Source of the DNA: Amblyornis subalaris
Taxonomy: Eukaryota > Chordata > Aves > Passeriformes > Ptilonorhynchidae
DNA: 64,000 nucleotides
Assembly (NCBI GenBank): GCA_018881555.1
Contig: JACAXG010000055.1
Location: 5,168,978 to 5,232,977, forward strand
Direction of reading: 5' to 3'
The notes under the pieces were generated by a model. It was not told the origin of the DNA. It searched no databases and worked only from the letters and a program-made list of their open reading frames with translations. Both the position numbers and the translations under genes were made by a program. Below are positions 37,437 through 50,700 of this stretch, in pieces. The stretch's first letter is position 1. Each line of letters begins with the position of its first letter.

Positions 37437-37960
37437 TTTTGGTCACAGAATGGGTAAGGTTGGAAGGGATCACACTGGGTCATCTGGTCCAAACTTCTTG
37501 CTCAAGCAGGGTCATCCTAGAGCACATTGCACAGAATTGTACCGAGATGGTTATTGAATATCTGCAGTGAGGGAGGCTCCACAACCTCTCTGGACAATCT
37601 GTTCCAATGCATGGTCAGCTTGACAGTAAAGAAGTTCTTCCTTATATTCAGGTGGAACTTCCTGTGCATCAGTTTCTGCCTGTTGCCTCTTGTCTCATTG
37701 TTTGGCACCACCGAGCAAAGCCTGGCTCCATCTTCTTGACGCTCACCCTTCAGACACTTACATACATTGATGAGGTCCTCTCTTGTTCTTGTCTTCTCTA
37801 GACTCAACAAGCCCATCTCTCTCAGCCTTTCCTCATAAGAGAGATGCTCCTGTCTCTTAATCATCTTTGTAGCCCTCCACTGGACCCGCTCCAGGAGCAA
37901 CATCTCTCTCTTGTACTGAGGAGCCCATGATTTGGGACCCTCCACGCTACTACAGGAATG
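37437..37960 (-). mobile_element. CR1 LINE fragment (ORF2 C-terminus, 3' tail present)
   Basis: The minus strand keeps a 142-codon open frame: [23 protein letters not shown], then [22 protein letters not shown], then [31 protein letters not shown]. This is the CR1 ORF2 end, followed by a tail near 37440 (CACAGAATGGGTAAGG on plus). It is only a fragment: the reverse-transcriptase core and endonuclease are missing. Confidence 0.92.
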
Positions 37961-38599
37961 TCTTGCAGGAATTCTTACTAGTGCTTTGTTGGGTCTGCTC
38001 TGATGCTCTCTGGTATTTCCCTGAATATCAATGTCTGCATCTGTCCCTAGAAAGTAAAGGTCAAATTTAAGCCAACAGTTTTTTTTTTAATCAGTTTTAG
38101 CACTTTATGTTTTTCTTCCCTGATTGTAACAGAGAAAGAATTTCTAAAGGATGACTGATTTAGTAGACTAAAGCACACACATCAAGTATTGTTTTACTAC
38201 TTACTACCTGAGCCTCTAATTATCACTGAGGGGACACTACTGCAGATGCAGTGATGCCAGTAAATTGCAGGATTTACAGCCTTGGTGCTAAAGATGTCCT
38301 GCCGTGGGGCCCCACCCGAGAAATGGCATGGTTGTAAAAGTACCTCATTTTATTCTCAAGTCCAGAGAGGCCGCAGGAGAGGTTGCAACTGTAGTTAACT
38401 TGGGAACAATAATATATTATGTAACAAGTACAATTCACACTGTCAAATTGGAAGAATGCGGGAAGGTAACACAATTTACAAAGTTTATTGCTGCGATCCA
38501 TTTACTACTTGTCTAGCAAACAACACAAAGTTTAAAGCCAAATTTCTCTCCTCAGTGTCTGATTTTAGAGTAGGTCATTCATCTCAAATGCCACCAAGT

Positions 38600-39105
38600 C
38601 AAGTGGTGCAGCTGTTACTCCCGAGGGAAGGGATACCATCCAGAGGGATCTTGACAGCCTTAAGGAGTGGGCCTTTGCAAACTTCAGGAAGTTCAACATG
38701 GGAAGGTGCAAGGTCCCACACCTGGGTCAGGGTAATCACCAGCATCAATAAGGGATGGGAGATGAAGGGATTGGGAGCAGCTCAGAGGAGAAGGACTTGG
38801 GAGTACCGGTGGATGAAAAATTGGATATGACCTGGCAATGCATCCTGGCAGCCCAGAAAGCCAACTGTATCCTGGGTTGCATCAAAAGAACCATGGCCAG
38901 CACGCTTCACCCTGGGAGACATTTCTCCCCGTTTGCTCTTGTGAGACCCCACCTGGAGTGGTGAGACAGTGGAACAGGTTGCTCAGAGAAGTTGTGGATT
39001 CCCCATCCCTAGAAGTGTTTGAGGCCAGGCTGGATGGGGCTTTGAGCAGCCTGATGTAGTGGAAGGTGTTCCTGCCCATGGCAGAAACCATTCTGTGACT
39101 CTGAG
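38600..39105 (+). mobile_element. CR1 LINE fragment with an internal deletion
   Basis: Plus-strand pieces in order are LKEWAFANFRKFNMGRCKV, then EKDLGVPVDEKLDMTWQCILAAQKANCILGCIKR, RPHLEW, and then directly [29 protein letters not shown] and the 3' tail ATTCTGTGACTCTGAGATC. The usual stretch between RPHLEY and VRHWNRL is missing, with the junction near 38961. Small frameshifts occur between pieces. Confidence 0.88.
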
Positions 39106-40900
39106 ATCTCTATAAACGGTACTCACCTCTAGCAACTGTACATTATACTGAACAGGATCATTACATGATGATGCAGGCAGTCAATTAAGGAACACTTCTA
39201 AGCAGGTACATCTTTTTAATTAACAACATCAGAGAGGTGCTCTTCAGCATGACCTGTATTACCAAAATATTGATCTAAATCACTACAAACCCCAGCTATC
39301 ACTCTTNCAAATCTCTTGCAGGTGTACTTCTTCATTAGGATCCTGCAACTAATTTATTTTTGACAGTGAAAATCAAGCATGCCCTTGCAGTATTTTGGCA
39401 GAGGTAGAAAGTTCTGTGTATTCAACCTTATCTGAGAGAGTGAGTCTAAAGTGAAAAATATCTTAACTGTACTGAAAACTGAATAATACTCACAGAAGTG
39501 TGCTGAACACCAAAGAAGAATCATATTCCACCACATTTTTGCCACTCTACTCAGTTATGTGTTGGAATTTTAGAGGGAATCCCAGATTTGTAGCAGGAGC
39601 TCTGAAAAACACAGCTAGTCACAGACATGTAAGGAAGCCCTTCAGCTGTTTTGCCCTTTGCTTCCAGGGAGATGGTTCCAGGCTCAAGGACTCCCCCATG
39701 ACCCAAACAACACCTGCAATTATGCTCAGTCCCACTGAAGGAAGAGAAGAAAGTTCAAAATCAGTGAAGGTGTTCCTAATATTGTTCCTTGAATATGTAT
39801 GTGAGAGTCAGCTGTGGTATTGTCCAAATGACAACTAGTGCAGAAGTGAAACTTTAATCTCGTTGCTCAAGAATTTAAAACTGGAACCAAAATCAGGAAA
39901 GTGTTTTTACTTTTTCATATATTTTCTTTTTTACTACCCACAGATAAGTATGAAGTATTTCTTTTCTTCCAAAGAAAAATGCCCCAAAAAGTTTTTAGAC
40001 AACTGCTTGGGAATTATAAAAAAAATTTATCTCAGTTCATGTCAGGCAAATTGAAGTACTTACACATGAATCAAATTCTGTTCTCAAATACACACACAAG
40101 TCATATTGGAACAGTGTAAATACACCAAAAGGTCAAATTTGGCAACTGAAATACTTTTAGAAAATGAAAACAAACTGACAAAGATAATAGAACAGAGGAA
40201 AANAATTCATTTTAAATATCAAAATACAGACTAATGTTCTAATTCCTTTTCTACTTATCAGCAAACAAAGACTAAAGCATGCATAAAATANTCTTTCTGC
40301 TGATGGAAAGAATGACATCACCTTCTTTAGAAAAATACCTGAGCTATTTTAAAGATCTTCTAACTTTTATCATAAAAGTTTAAATTGCCTTTATTGTTGG
40401 AAATGATCTGGAGAAGAAAAGAGCAATTTTAAAGGCTTGTTAAAAAGGATGATTGCAGTCCTTTATTCACTTGAGCCAAAAGGTAATTGAGAGAAAGTCA
40501 TTGATATACTGCAGGGTGTGGGAAGAGATCCAAAAGGTACTTTGTTTTCTTGCTAAGGGAAATGTTACATGCTGTTCCTGAACCATGGAAAGTTACAGAA
40601 TCTTTCCTTTCTTCCAAAGCACCAACCTCCCTGTATATTCTCTGCATAAACTGCCTATCACTGTGAAAAATACTGAATATTATTTGTTTCAAGCTGTTAT
40701 AGCTGTGGCTCCCACCTACAAATATACACAGAAATATTAATTTGTGTTTCTTTGTTTAGGTTCTTGTTGCTATTTTAATTATTAGTCTAAACCAGAGTCC
40801 CAGAGGAGCTGTGAGACCCTTCTCTCAACCAGCTGCCTCCTTTTAAAAAACAATGAAATCTAAAAGTCCCTGTCTGACAGAATGATGATGCTCTCTGGCA
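39106..40900. other. Intergenic AT-rich sequence
   Basis: I recognise nothing coding or repetitive here. Ns occur near 39306, 40203 and 40291. Confidence 0.6.
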
Positions 40901-40904
40901 GTGT

Positions 40905-41235
40905 CAGAGCAGCCTTCCAGTATCTAAAGGGATCCTAGAAGAAAACTAAAGAGGGACTTTTTACAATGGCATGGAGTAATATGACAAGGGGAAATGGTTT
41001 TAAGCTGAAAAATGGTAGTTTTAGATTGGATAGTAGGAAGAAATTCTCTACTGTGAGGGTGGTGAGGCACTGGCACAGAGAAGCTGTGGATGTCCCCTCC
41101 CTGGGAGTGTTCAAGGCCAGGCTGGACGGGGCCTTGATCAGCTTTGTCTAGTGAAAGACCCATGGCAGGGGGGTTGGATCTAGGTGATATTTGAGGTCCC
41201 TTCTAACCCAAATCACTCTATGATTCTATCAGTCT
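40905..41235 (+). mobile_element. CR1 LINE fragment with 3' tail
   Basis: The plus strand begins with CTTCCAGTATCTAAAGGGATC (FQYLKG region), continues with SNMTRGNGFKLKNGSFRLDSRKKFSTVRVVRHWH and [13 protein letters not shown], and ends with GAGGTCCCTTCTAACCCAAA and CTATGATTCTATC. A small deletion removes part of the WNRLPREA motif. Confidence 0.9.
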
Positions 41236-44200
41236 GTGAAGAAAGTGCTGGTGACATCAGAAGGTTTCTCTCTTCTGTCCGCTCCTCAACTGTATAATAA
41301 GAGTCTACTTTTCTCTACAAGATATGCTTTGCCAGTATTTCCAGCCTCTCAAAGCTGCAGAAAAATTGCTCTTTACCAGGCCCATGCAGATCTTGCCTGG
41401 AGCACACCCAGGAGCTTTTTCACAGAACCATGTGTATGGACCAGTTCTCAAGAAGAGCTCTAAGAAACCATAACTCTGGGCAGGCAGATAACTTTTTATA
41501 GTTCTGGTATCAAAGTATTACGAAGGTATGTATTATGTTCAATGGCAACCTCCATCATAGGTACTAACTTTTATACTTTCTGAGTGTAAGAACAGTAAGA
41601 TTTTTTGATTGTTTATAACTCTGCCTAGAGGGTTTTTTACACCATTACAGGGCATGTGCATGCCACCAGCATGACACTATCCACAAATTTCAAGTGTGGG
41701 CTCCAATCTATGCAATAGAAGAGCTTCAGGATGAAAGTATTATTAACATAAAAATTCCTACCATCACCAAAGCAACAATTTTTCTCCCAACTCATTTTTA
41801 GATCTCTAAGTGGAGCCATTTTAACTGGATCTTTTATCCCCAGAGTGCTTCTCCAAATGCTTTGCTTCAGCAGGGAGCACTCTAATCCATATCAGGGTTC
41901 TTCTAACTTGTGCCAGACAGTATCCCCTTCATAAACTAAAAAATAAAGGAAAATTATTCTTCCAGTTAAGATGGAGAGACTTATCTTTATGCCACTTTTA
42001 GAAGAACACACTGTGAAACTACTAATCAACACTGCAAGTGAAATAATAGGAAAACACAGGGGAGAAAAAAAAAAATCACACAGACTGTGGAGGCAGTAGA
42101 AACAGCCCCTTTCCAAAGCAAATATAAACCAAACCAGTAGCAAGTTTCTCTGAAGCAGAAAAGAAAAACCTGGAGAATATATTTGTAAGACTTAATCAAT
42201 TAGTGAAATGTTTTTAAAATAGAACAATCTCACAAAGAAAAATATTATTTACTTCCTTGAGTTCTGGATAACCTTATTAACAAAACAGGAACTAAATAGA
42301 AATACAGATAATCAGATTATCAACACTAGCAAATAAGTACAGCCACATTATTTCTCATAACACTTCGAACCAACTATTACCTAAGATATGCTTAGTTGGA
42401 CTAATTAATCTGGCAGATAAAACCAGATAAAGTATCTAGTACTTAGAGAACCACGGAAGCATCTCTGTATGCACTACCTATGGTCTTTATCATCTTAACN
42501 CACTAAAGTAAAATAAAAAGAAATAAGCATATGAACAGCAATGTCATCCATGACAGTCAAATCAATTCTTCATTTCCAAGTATCAGTGGACATATCTGTA
42601 GCCTTCTAATGTTAATAAATCAAAAAACCATGAACAACACAGACAGTATATGAACAATCAGAATGTATATGTGAATCTACATCCCTAAAGAAAGTTCTTG
42701 ATTCTGTATACCTGCCAAGATTAAAACTCTACCTGCTACAGACTGAATCAGATGTAACATAAACCCAATTCATATTACTATTTTAAATAATTTTCTTTTT
42801 TTTTATCACCAAGCAGATGACACTGATGTATCATTTCTGACTAAAGCCGTAATCATTCCTGTGAACCCAGGTAAACTGAGCTCACTCAGAAGCTAGTGAA
42901 ATGCCTAATCACCAGTTACCAAGAAATCCTCCCACTTCCTGTTTGACATCTGAAAGGTTCTTCAACACTTTCATCTATTTTTCTCCTTTTGAACTTATCA
43001 CCTATCAAATATGCTATAAAACACAAACATTCGCATCAGCCTTCTTGGAAGACTTTTTGACTGATATTCACAGGCTTATGCTGTTTTCATAACCTCTGCA
43101 AGACTATGAATAATTCGTTGAAGATGGATCTTGAGTTCCATCTTCTTACAGGAGCAAGAGAGGTTCTAAGACACAGTCACTATTTATAAGACAGCAGAGT
43201 TATTATATGAGGAAGAAAGATGCTCAGAAAGGCAGACATTTGCCTAAACTAAAAATATTTGACAGATTAAACTCTTTCTTGTGAATACTGTCATTTTTAA
43301 ATTGAATAGCACAGAGTTAACTTTGTTGAAACTCCGTTTTGAAAAATTATTTATAATCAAGATTTATATTTCCATATTTTCATTTAAATTATTCTACCAT
43401 TTTGTTTTCAATAGAAATAAGCAAACCTACACAACACCTTTGTCAGAACAAAGTTATTCAGATAATATAGAAGTGTATGGAATAAAAAATAATGTGTTTT
43501 CTCAATCTTGTCAGTTTTTGGACACAGTTTCATCAGTTGTATTGATTCATTATATAATCAGAAAGTTCACAGGTGCACAAATTTGTATTTTAATAACTAC
43601 TGCCTTTGTAAAGACAAAGATTCTGTTCATAGATTGTTTCAGAGTTGCATTCATGGATTTAAGGTAAATTAAGGAAAGTTTTTTTTCTCTTTAAATAACA
43701 GTGAATTGCCTCCTTGGAACTGGTTTAGTTAATTCATGTGATTTAATTAACACAATGTTGCTTTCTGTGATTAGTACGGTATTTTTAAAATACAATATAA
43801 ACCTAAATAAATGCTTAGAAATGTAGGTGAAATTCTCTTTCTCAGACCAAGGTTTTGAAGGGTAAGATCAAAGATGGATTGAAGCAGTTTGTCTGAATAG
43901 AGTAATTCTCACTTTGATTGTTTTTCAGATCACTGCTGTAGTAAAGATGATGACAGCTGGTATGAAGTTGTCTGAATCAGTGATACTAGAATGCAAATAC
44001 ATGCCAATACTTTGAATAATATCCACAAAGCAGAGTTATTTATGCATATGCTTTTTGACATCTCAGCATGTATGTTGACTGGAATTGACATACTCTCTTT
44101 TTGATTTTCTGGTATTAAACTTAAATGGAAAGCTAAGAACAGAATATAAAATCACACACAGCAAAAAAAGAGGGCAATGGTGAACAAAGAGGTTCAGCTC

Positions 44201-47072
44201 ATAACTGAAGTTAAATATTTAATTCTAGCAAACCAAAATATTTAAGGAACTTTGCTGTACCCAGCTCCATAGTTGTTCAAAGGGATGACAGTCATCTTGG
44301 GGATAGTTGTAAGTATACTGAGAAGAAAATTCAAAGACTGAAGAGTAACATGATAAATATTTACAATCTGCTTGTCTTACCAGGTGGCAATGACTGACTA
44401 ATTTGGAGCACACCATTTCATTGGAAACATATTTAGAGATGACTAGTCTACATGTCATTTGAAATACAATTTATACAAATTGTAGATTTTGATGAAAGGT
44501 GTATGTTTTCAAAAGATAGCACAGGGTTTTAGTCAATCAGCTCTTTTAATCAGAACTATGAATCAGACTTCAGTGCAATATTTGAAAAATCAATCACCTC
44601 AAAACTATCTCCAGACAGTGTAATGTGAACAGTTTTCAGAAAATCATGACTCTGAAAGACACAATTCTACATCATTGTGGATGAGAAATGACAATTAGGA
44701 GTAATCAATGTTTCAAAAAAGAATCTGAGTGCAAAGGAACCATTCAAACCAATTGCTTCTATGGTTGTATCTATAAGTGGGAAAAAAAGATTGTATCCTT
44801 AATAGCAGATTCTTTGTCTTGATTAGAAAAGAAAATGCAATAATGAGACTTGAACTAATAAAACATTCATCCCCAATTTAGCTGCGAGAAACTTCCTCTT
44901 CCGTCACAGTAGGATGGGCATAAGTCCATAAAAGGACGTAACAGCAACTATAATAAAAACTAGAGAAGTAGTATTGAGTTAAAATAAATATTCAGTCTAA
45001 TTAGACTTGTACAACATTTCATTCCCCTTGTTTTTTTTCTTTTTTTAGAAAATTATGAGGCTGCTACTACAATTCTTAGGATAGAAGCTAATGTAATGCT
45101 ATGTGTGTCTTTCACAGCCAGCAATCACTGGCTACTGAGAAAGCATGTGTGACTTACTCACTATACCATATGGTTAATAATCTCAACATCACAAATCGTT
45201 CTGGTCTTGGATGGAAGCATTATGAACACTGTGGGATAGAACATGAAGTGGGGAGAGAGAAATGCAGAAGTGTGCTACAGACGGTCTCAGTAAAAGCCAA
45301 AAATGCAACTATAGACTTAACAGAAACTGATAGTACCCAATTACAAACAGAACGAGCAGGAGGACTTAAAACCTCGCATCTTCCCTTTCTAACCAGTGCA
45401 AACCCCTGTATTCATTCCAGAAGACAGGCAAGGTCACATGTGGCTGATTAGAGAAACATGCATAGCAGTGTCAACAGCAGCACAGCATGAGGTTGGGTTA
45501 AAACAGACAAACTGTTCCTGTGTAACTGAATCAATGGCAACACGGCCCTCTGAAAGCTATCAGATAAAAAGAAACATGAGTAATGAGAAAACTGAAGAAA
45601 GACATAAATTCCTCTCACTCTGAAGACACTGCAAAGCGTGTGGGTATGGGTGCAGGTGTGTATGTACAGCCAAGTAGAAAAACATTTACCTGAACCTCCA
45701 AATTCACTGGATAATAATGATGTTAACACCTCACCCACTATTTTACACTTCAAGGTAATGAAAGTATAATGCAGCTAGACCTCTGTATCTTTGAAACTTA
45801 ATTTGTTAATCCTAAGAATCTTAAAAGTTTCTTTTCTGTGTTCAACTCTCTGGTAATCTATTTAGCTGTACAGATAGTGTGATATATGAGAATAAATCAT
45901 GCTTGCTTCACAGGAAGTGAGATACAGCCTAATGAGAGTGTTAAGAGTGTTGTCTCCTAAATTACTTTCAAAGGTATGAATTATGGAAAGGCATAAACAT
46001 ATGTGGGCAAAGCAGACATAAAATGCAAGTCCTCACCATCACTTCTTATCCCCCTTCCACTTCCTGGACAGACACCAAAACAGAGTTTGGACCCAAGCCA
46101 TGGAAGCCATTGGATTTCCAATCTCTTCTGACATTGTTCACAGCTACAGGATTTTTTCAGATTTTTTTGGTTTTGTTTAGCACATACGTGGGTGCTGAAC
46201 CCAACTGTGATCCAGTTGCCTAAAACAAAGTGCCTAATGCTGATTGAGAGGCCTCTGGATAGCCAAGATGCCTGTCTAGAACAGGCAGACCATGACACAG
46301 GGTCTCAGAAAAGACCCACGTGCTCTGCAGCAGCAGCTGGTGGCTGGGGAGGGTACCCTACAGCTACTCTGCATCTAGAACAGCACCAAGTGCCTAGGTT
46401 TCAGCAGCAGAGTATCATGCCTCATGGCAGATAACACTGCCTAGCAGGGAGTCCTCCAAAGTTTTATCACCTAAATCCCAGGATTAGTGTCTTAGCCGAG
46501 GGATGTAACTATACTTTTTTTGTCCTGTACTAGAAGTGCAGTCAGCAGATCAAAGTGTGTGGTGCTAACACTCCTTACATATCCATTATATAAGGGTTGG
46601 AAGGCTCTCCCTTGTTTACATGTGAACTAATTTCCCAGGTAAGACATCTCCATTACATAGGCAGTTCAACACTCAAGGAAAAGCGATAAGCACAAGCTGG
46701 AACACCTTTTGGTGGTGTAGTCCACAATCAAATCAGGAATGTTCTTGAAAAGCATTGCAGTACCTGATTTGGTTTTCTTCCAAACAGAATCTGTTTCATG
46801 GGTATCACAACTGTTCTCAGAACTTACCTAACAGACAGTAAGTGAAGTTTATCAAGGTATTTGCTTCAAAACTGCATTACTACTCTGAAGCACATTGCTA
46901 ATGCAGACCTGGTTACACTGCTCTTTCAAAACCTGGATTTGGCCCAGGGCCACAAGACCAAACCATTTTATATAGTTTTATCAGCTTCACTTCTTGGTGT
47001 AGTAGTGTCCACTGTTCAAAAAACATTATCTTTNCAAACACACGAACACCTGTAGCTACTTTCAACCCCATG
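41236..47072. other. Intergenic sequence, no gene recognised
   Basis: AT-rich, about 5.8 kb. The longest open frames (43281-43667 and 45101-45451, plus strand) have no recognisable domain. The segment 46200-46500 is somewhat richer in G+C and may be an old repeat, but I cannot assign it. Confidence 0.55.
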
Positions 47073-47098
47073 CAGAAGACTCCCGGTTTTGGTTTAGG
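47073..47098 (+). repeat. 26-bp direct repeat, left copy
   Basis: CAGAAGACTCCCGGTTTTGG plus six bases, immediately before the TG end of the LTR-like block. 24 of 26 bases match the copy at 47760-47785. Confidence 0.9.
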
Positions 47099-47759
47099 TG
47101 TTGTGGCGTGCGTCGATGGTTAATTGCCGCAACCTTCCTGAGAGTGCTCCTGCGTCCTGTGGTACCTCGGCATGGAGTGCGGTAGCCAGGGGGAAAGGAG
47201 CAGGGCTGCGCCTTCCCCACTAATCCCACCTGCGCAGGTGGTAGCACAGGCACTCGCACATCCAACGCCTTAAGATGGNGGTAAAGAGTTGGAGGCGGAC
47301 TCTTCTGAAGCAGCAACAGTTTTACCGCACGGGGACCCAGGGCAGAAGAGCCGAGAGCACGCGGCTGCACAAGATTATATGCCAAACCAAACAGGGGCGG
47401 AGAGAACACTGAGGACCAATAACACGAGGGTAAAAGGGAGGAGGAAAGGCGGGATCACAATATGTACAACCAATGAGGGTAGATGAGGGGAGGAGCAGAG
47501 GAGCAGGGCCAGTGGAGCACCGGGTAGGGGAGAGCTTTCCAGAACATAACCATATACAGAACATAGATTGACNGGACTAAACCAAGCAGGGGAATGTACC
47601 AAAATAGGGCTTGGAGGGGGAGGGACCCTCCTCACCATTACAACCGAGGAGGAGACTTTAAATCCCAACCTCGGGGCCTTTCTAACAACAGTGCTCTCTA
47701 GCCTCATTGGCTCCTCGGTCTCTTAGGTGGCTGGCCCATCAGGCCAGGCCACCACCACA
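47099..47759 (-). mobile_element. LTR-like block (probable solo LTR), 661 bp
   Basis: A GC-rich block starts with TG (TGTTGTGG) and ends with CA (CCACCACA), and its termini are imperfect inverted repeats (6 of 8). Read on the minus strand, promoter-like elements appear in LTR order: two ATTGG boxes (complements of CCAAT near 47469 and 47415) and then a TATA-like CATATAAT (about 47375-47382). That leaves about 380 bp as U3 and 275 bp as R-U5. No polyadenylation signal is clear. Two Ns lie inside. It is framed on both sides by the same 26-bp sequence. The strand and class are inferred. Confidence 0.55.
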
Positions 47760-47785
47760 CAGAAGACTCCCAGTTTTGGTTGAGG
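47760..47785 (+). repeat. 26-bp direct repeat, right copy
   Basis: CAGAAGACTCCCAGTTTTGG plus six bases, immediately after the CA end of the LTR-like block. It differs from the left copy at positions 13 and 23. Confidence 0.9.
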
Positions 47786-50700
47786 AATCCAGAAGCACTA
47801 GCTGGCAGGGGATGTTCAGTCAAATCCTAGACTATCTTTGAGGTGTTATCACAACATCCATNCTCCTTTTCACATGTTCCAGCTGACTGTATGGGAATAA
47901 CTTGGTCACTTCCGTGTAGTCTATCCAAACCACACATACTACCCAGTGCTGATGGGACATTTCTATTAATAACTTGATAAACATTCAATAAATCCTGCTA
48001 AACCCAGAAAGGTATCATATTATTTCATTAAGAACATGTGCACAGAATCCTCTGTTGATCAGAAATCCACGGGTAGATGCATTTTCTGTGGAAATCTCTG
48101 ACTCATACAGGAGCATGGTAAGCATGGAAGGGCTGTGTCTCTAATTTGGTGAAGAAGCCACTTCATGCTGATGCAATAACTAAACCACACAAGCAGTCAA
48201 GTTTCGAGTTTATTTCTACCAATTAATTTGGAAGGCATAATGCATTTCCCTCTTTAGTAAATAATCTTTTGTTTTCTTTGGAGACACCAATATTTGGAAA
48301 CTGATAGTAGAAGCACAAAATCAGCCAATAAACTAATCATCTTGTTTAGAGCAAGCTACTAGTGAACGAATAAATCCTGCATGAGATTTTGTAGTATAGA
48401 ATAGCTCAGGAGTAAATGCTCTTCATTATTTTAGGGCAGTGCATAGCACAAATGCACAAAATAACACAAACAGTGCAGCCCCCAAGATGCAATCTCATTT
48501 GCTACTGTTTGTTGTGGGGGAAATGGTTGGCTTGGAATTTGATTGACCTTTACAATGCCTATGGAAAGCTCTCTCAGCCAGCCAGATCCTTCCATTGTGC
48601 TTCAAATCCAGTTCATTTTTGAGTGGGCAAAAGCTTTCGTCAAACCAATGGTCGTTCAACACATTGTAAGATTTTTCTCTTTGATGCAAAATTATGCAAC
48701 TTTAAGAATAGTTTCAAGGCTTGCTGGAAACAGTTCCAATTACAAACACTTTCTTTATTACAATATTCTAGGACAATCAACATGAATGGGTTTTAATAAT
48801 CACCCTTCTTTTTTCAGGCTGCAGTGCAGTTGAGCTCTCATAGCTGGGCACCAGTCAGAATTGCAGCAGTGAAGTTGCGGTGAGAAGCCATGAGGATACT
48901 TTGGCACCCATAGTTACTTTGATTAAATGTAGAAAGTGGTGGACCTACCAACTTTGCAGTCTACAATCAGCTTTGGTACCATTTACTGGCATCATCATGT
49001 GTTAACCCCTATAATGTCCTGATTCCTACTTAGAATAAACACATATTAGACACACCAAACTGGCGAAAAATGAATGATGAGAAAGGAAAGAAGGTTTTCC
49101 TCAGATTTCATCAATGCTTTTTTATTAATATTTATGAATCATATATTAATCAATAAGTAGTAAGTACCATTGAAAGAGATTTAATGCTGCCTCTTACATA
49201 AAAAACACCCTAATTTTCAGTTACTGATTTGTTTTCAGCCTGCTTCTGTAGAGCCACTAGAATAAAAACAGGAATGTAAAGTATGTTTTTTCTGAAAATT
49301 CCAATGTGAAAAAACAATAATTCACAGCTTTGATACTAAAAAACATACAGAAGCACTGCACATCACTCAGTGCAGATGACTTTTATATTGAAGTCTTGGG
49401 AAGAAATTAATCATTGCTGTAAGTAGGCAGAACACAGCTGGGAGTGGCTGAATTGTGCTTGCAACCAAGGCAAACCGAACAGCACTGTAAGGCAGCTCAG
49501 CTGGATTCCTGAGCAGTGAGAGGCTGCTAACCATCACAGCCTTTAAAACACCACAGTAGTAAAAGCCCACCAAATGTCTGCAGGAAAGTGTTTGGTCTCA
49601 GACCCAGTGGGAATTTCCTCAGATTTCAAATAGTGGGGGCCATATGCCAAGATCCCTGCAGCACTTCTTAGCTTGAAAGTAAACAGCTGAATGTATTTGG
49701 CACCATTTTTACTACTGCCGCTCAAGCAGCTTTTTTATGAGTTTGTATGGGCACAGCTATCATAGCACCGGAATTTGGAAGGATTCTTTTCTAACTCAGT
49801 ATTTTTTGCTAAATGTCTGGAAAGTGTGTATAGGAAAAGTATGAATTGGCCAAAAAACCCCTTAAAAATAGATTAAAAAAAATGCAGGAATTTTTACTTG
49901 TCGCAAGCAGAAATCCCCCTCCAATCATTCTTCTATATAGAAGGACAACACTTCCAAGTGAGGAATAAAGTAGGATGTACCCTTCAAAATTCAGAAAGGA
50001 CTGTTTTTCTCCTTTCCCATTTAACATTTTTCCATCACAATCTTAATGTCAATGTTGCAGTTACTCTAAGAAAGAGACTTTGTTTCCTAATACACTAACG
50101 CTATTATCAAGGTATGTAGGTTCTAAAAATGCAGATTCACATTAGCAGCCCAGTGGTCATGCTGGCATGAAAAAGGCCAGGTTCAAACATCATGCCATAA
50201 CTCTTTGATCTGCAGCTGACTGACACCTGGACATGCTGCAAATGATGCCTGACTTTATCTTCAAGACTGAGATTACCAAAACATTACAGCACTAAGCAGT
50301 ATCAACACATCTACTCCAACAGCTGTTTTGGTGGCAGACTCCACAAAGATCTCTTATCATAATCTCATAATGAGATATTAATAGCAACCTCAGAGAAAAC
50401 TGCTTGCTCTTTCTCAGAGAGGAGTTATCAGTAAATGCCAAACTGTTTACTGTAGTGTACAGGATGGAAATGCTGGTGGCAAGGAAAGCATTCCCCAGAT
50501 CCTCCTCTGCAAGTGGGAAGACACTCCCAAGCTATGTTCTTTCTTCAATAGGAAAAATTGAAATTTAAAGACCAATACTTGGTCAACAGAAAACTGAAGC
50601 CAAGGCAGTAGGCTTTGATGATACTTTTATATGAGGAATAGTAAGACAAATTTTTATTTCTGCCTGTTTAAATGAGAAAAAGCATTGATCCTGTATGAAA

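Noticed and set aside
37517..37945. 142-codon minus-strand frame as a host gene
   Set aside because: The translation is the C-terminal end of CR1 ORF2, so it is a transposon fragment.
45101..45451. 116-codon plus-strand open frame in the intergenic interval
   Set aside because: No recognisable domain, no promoter or splice context, and a length that can arise by chance in this much sequence.
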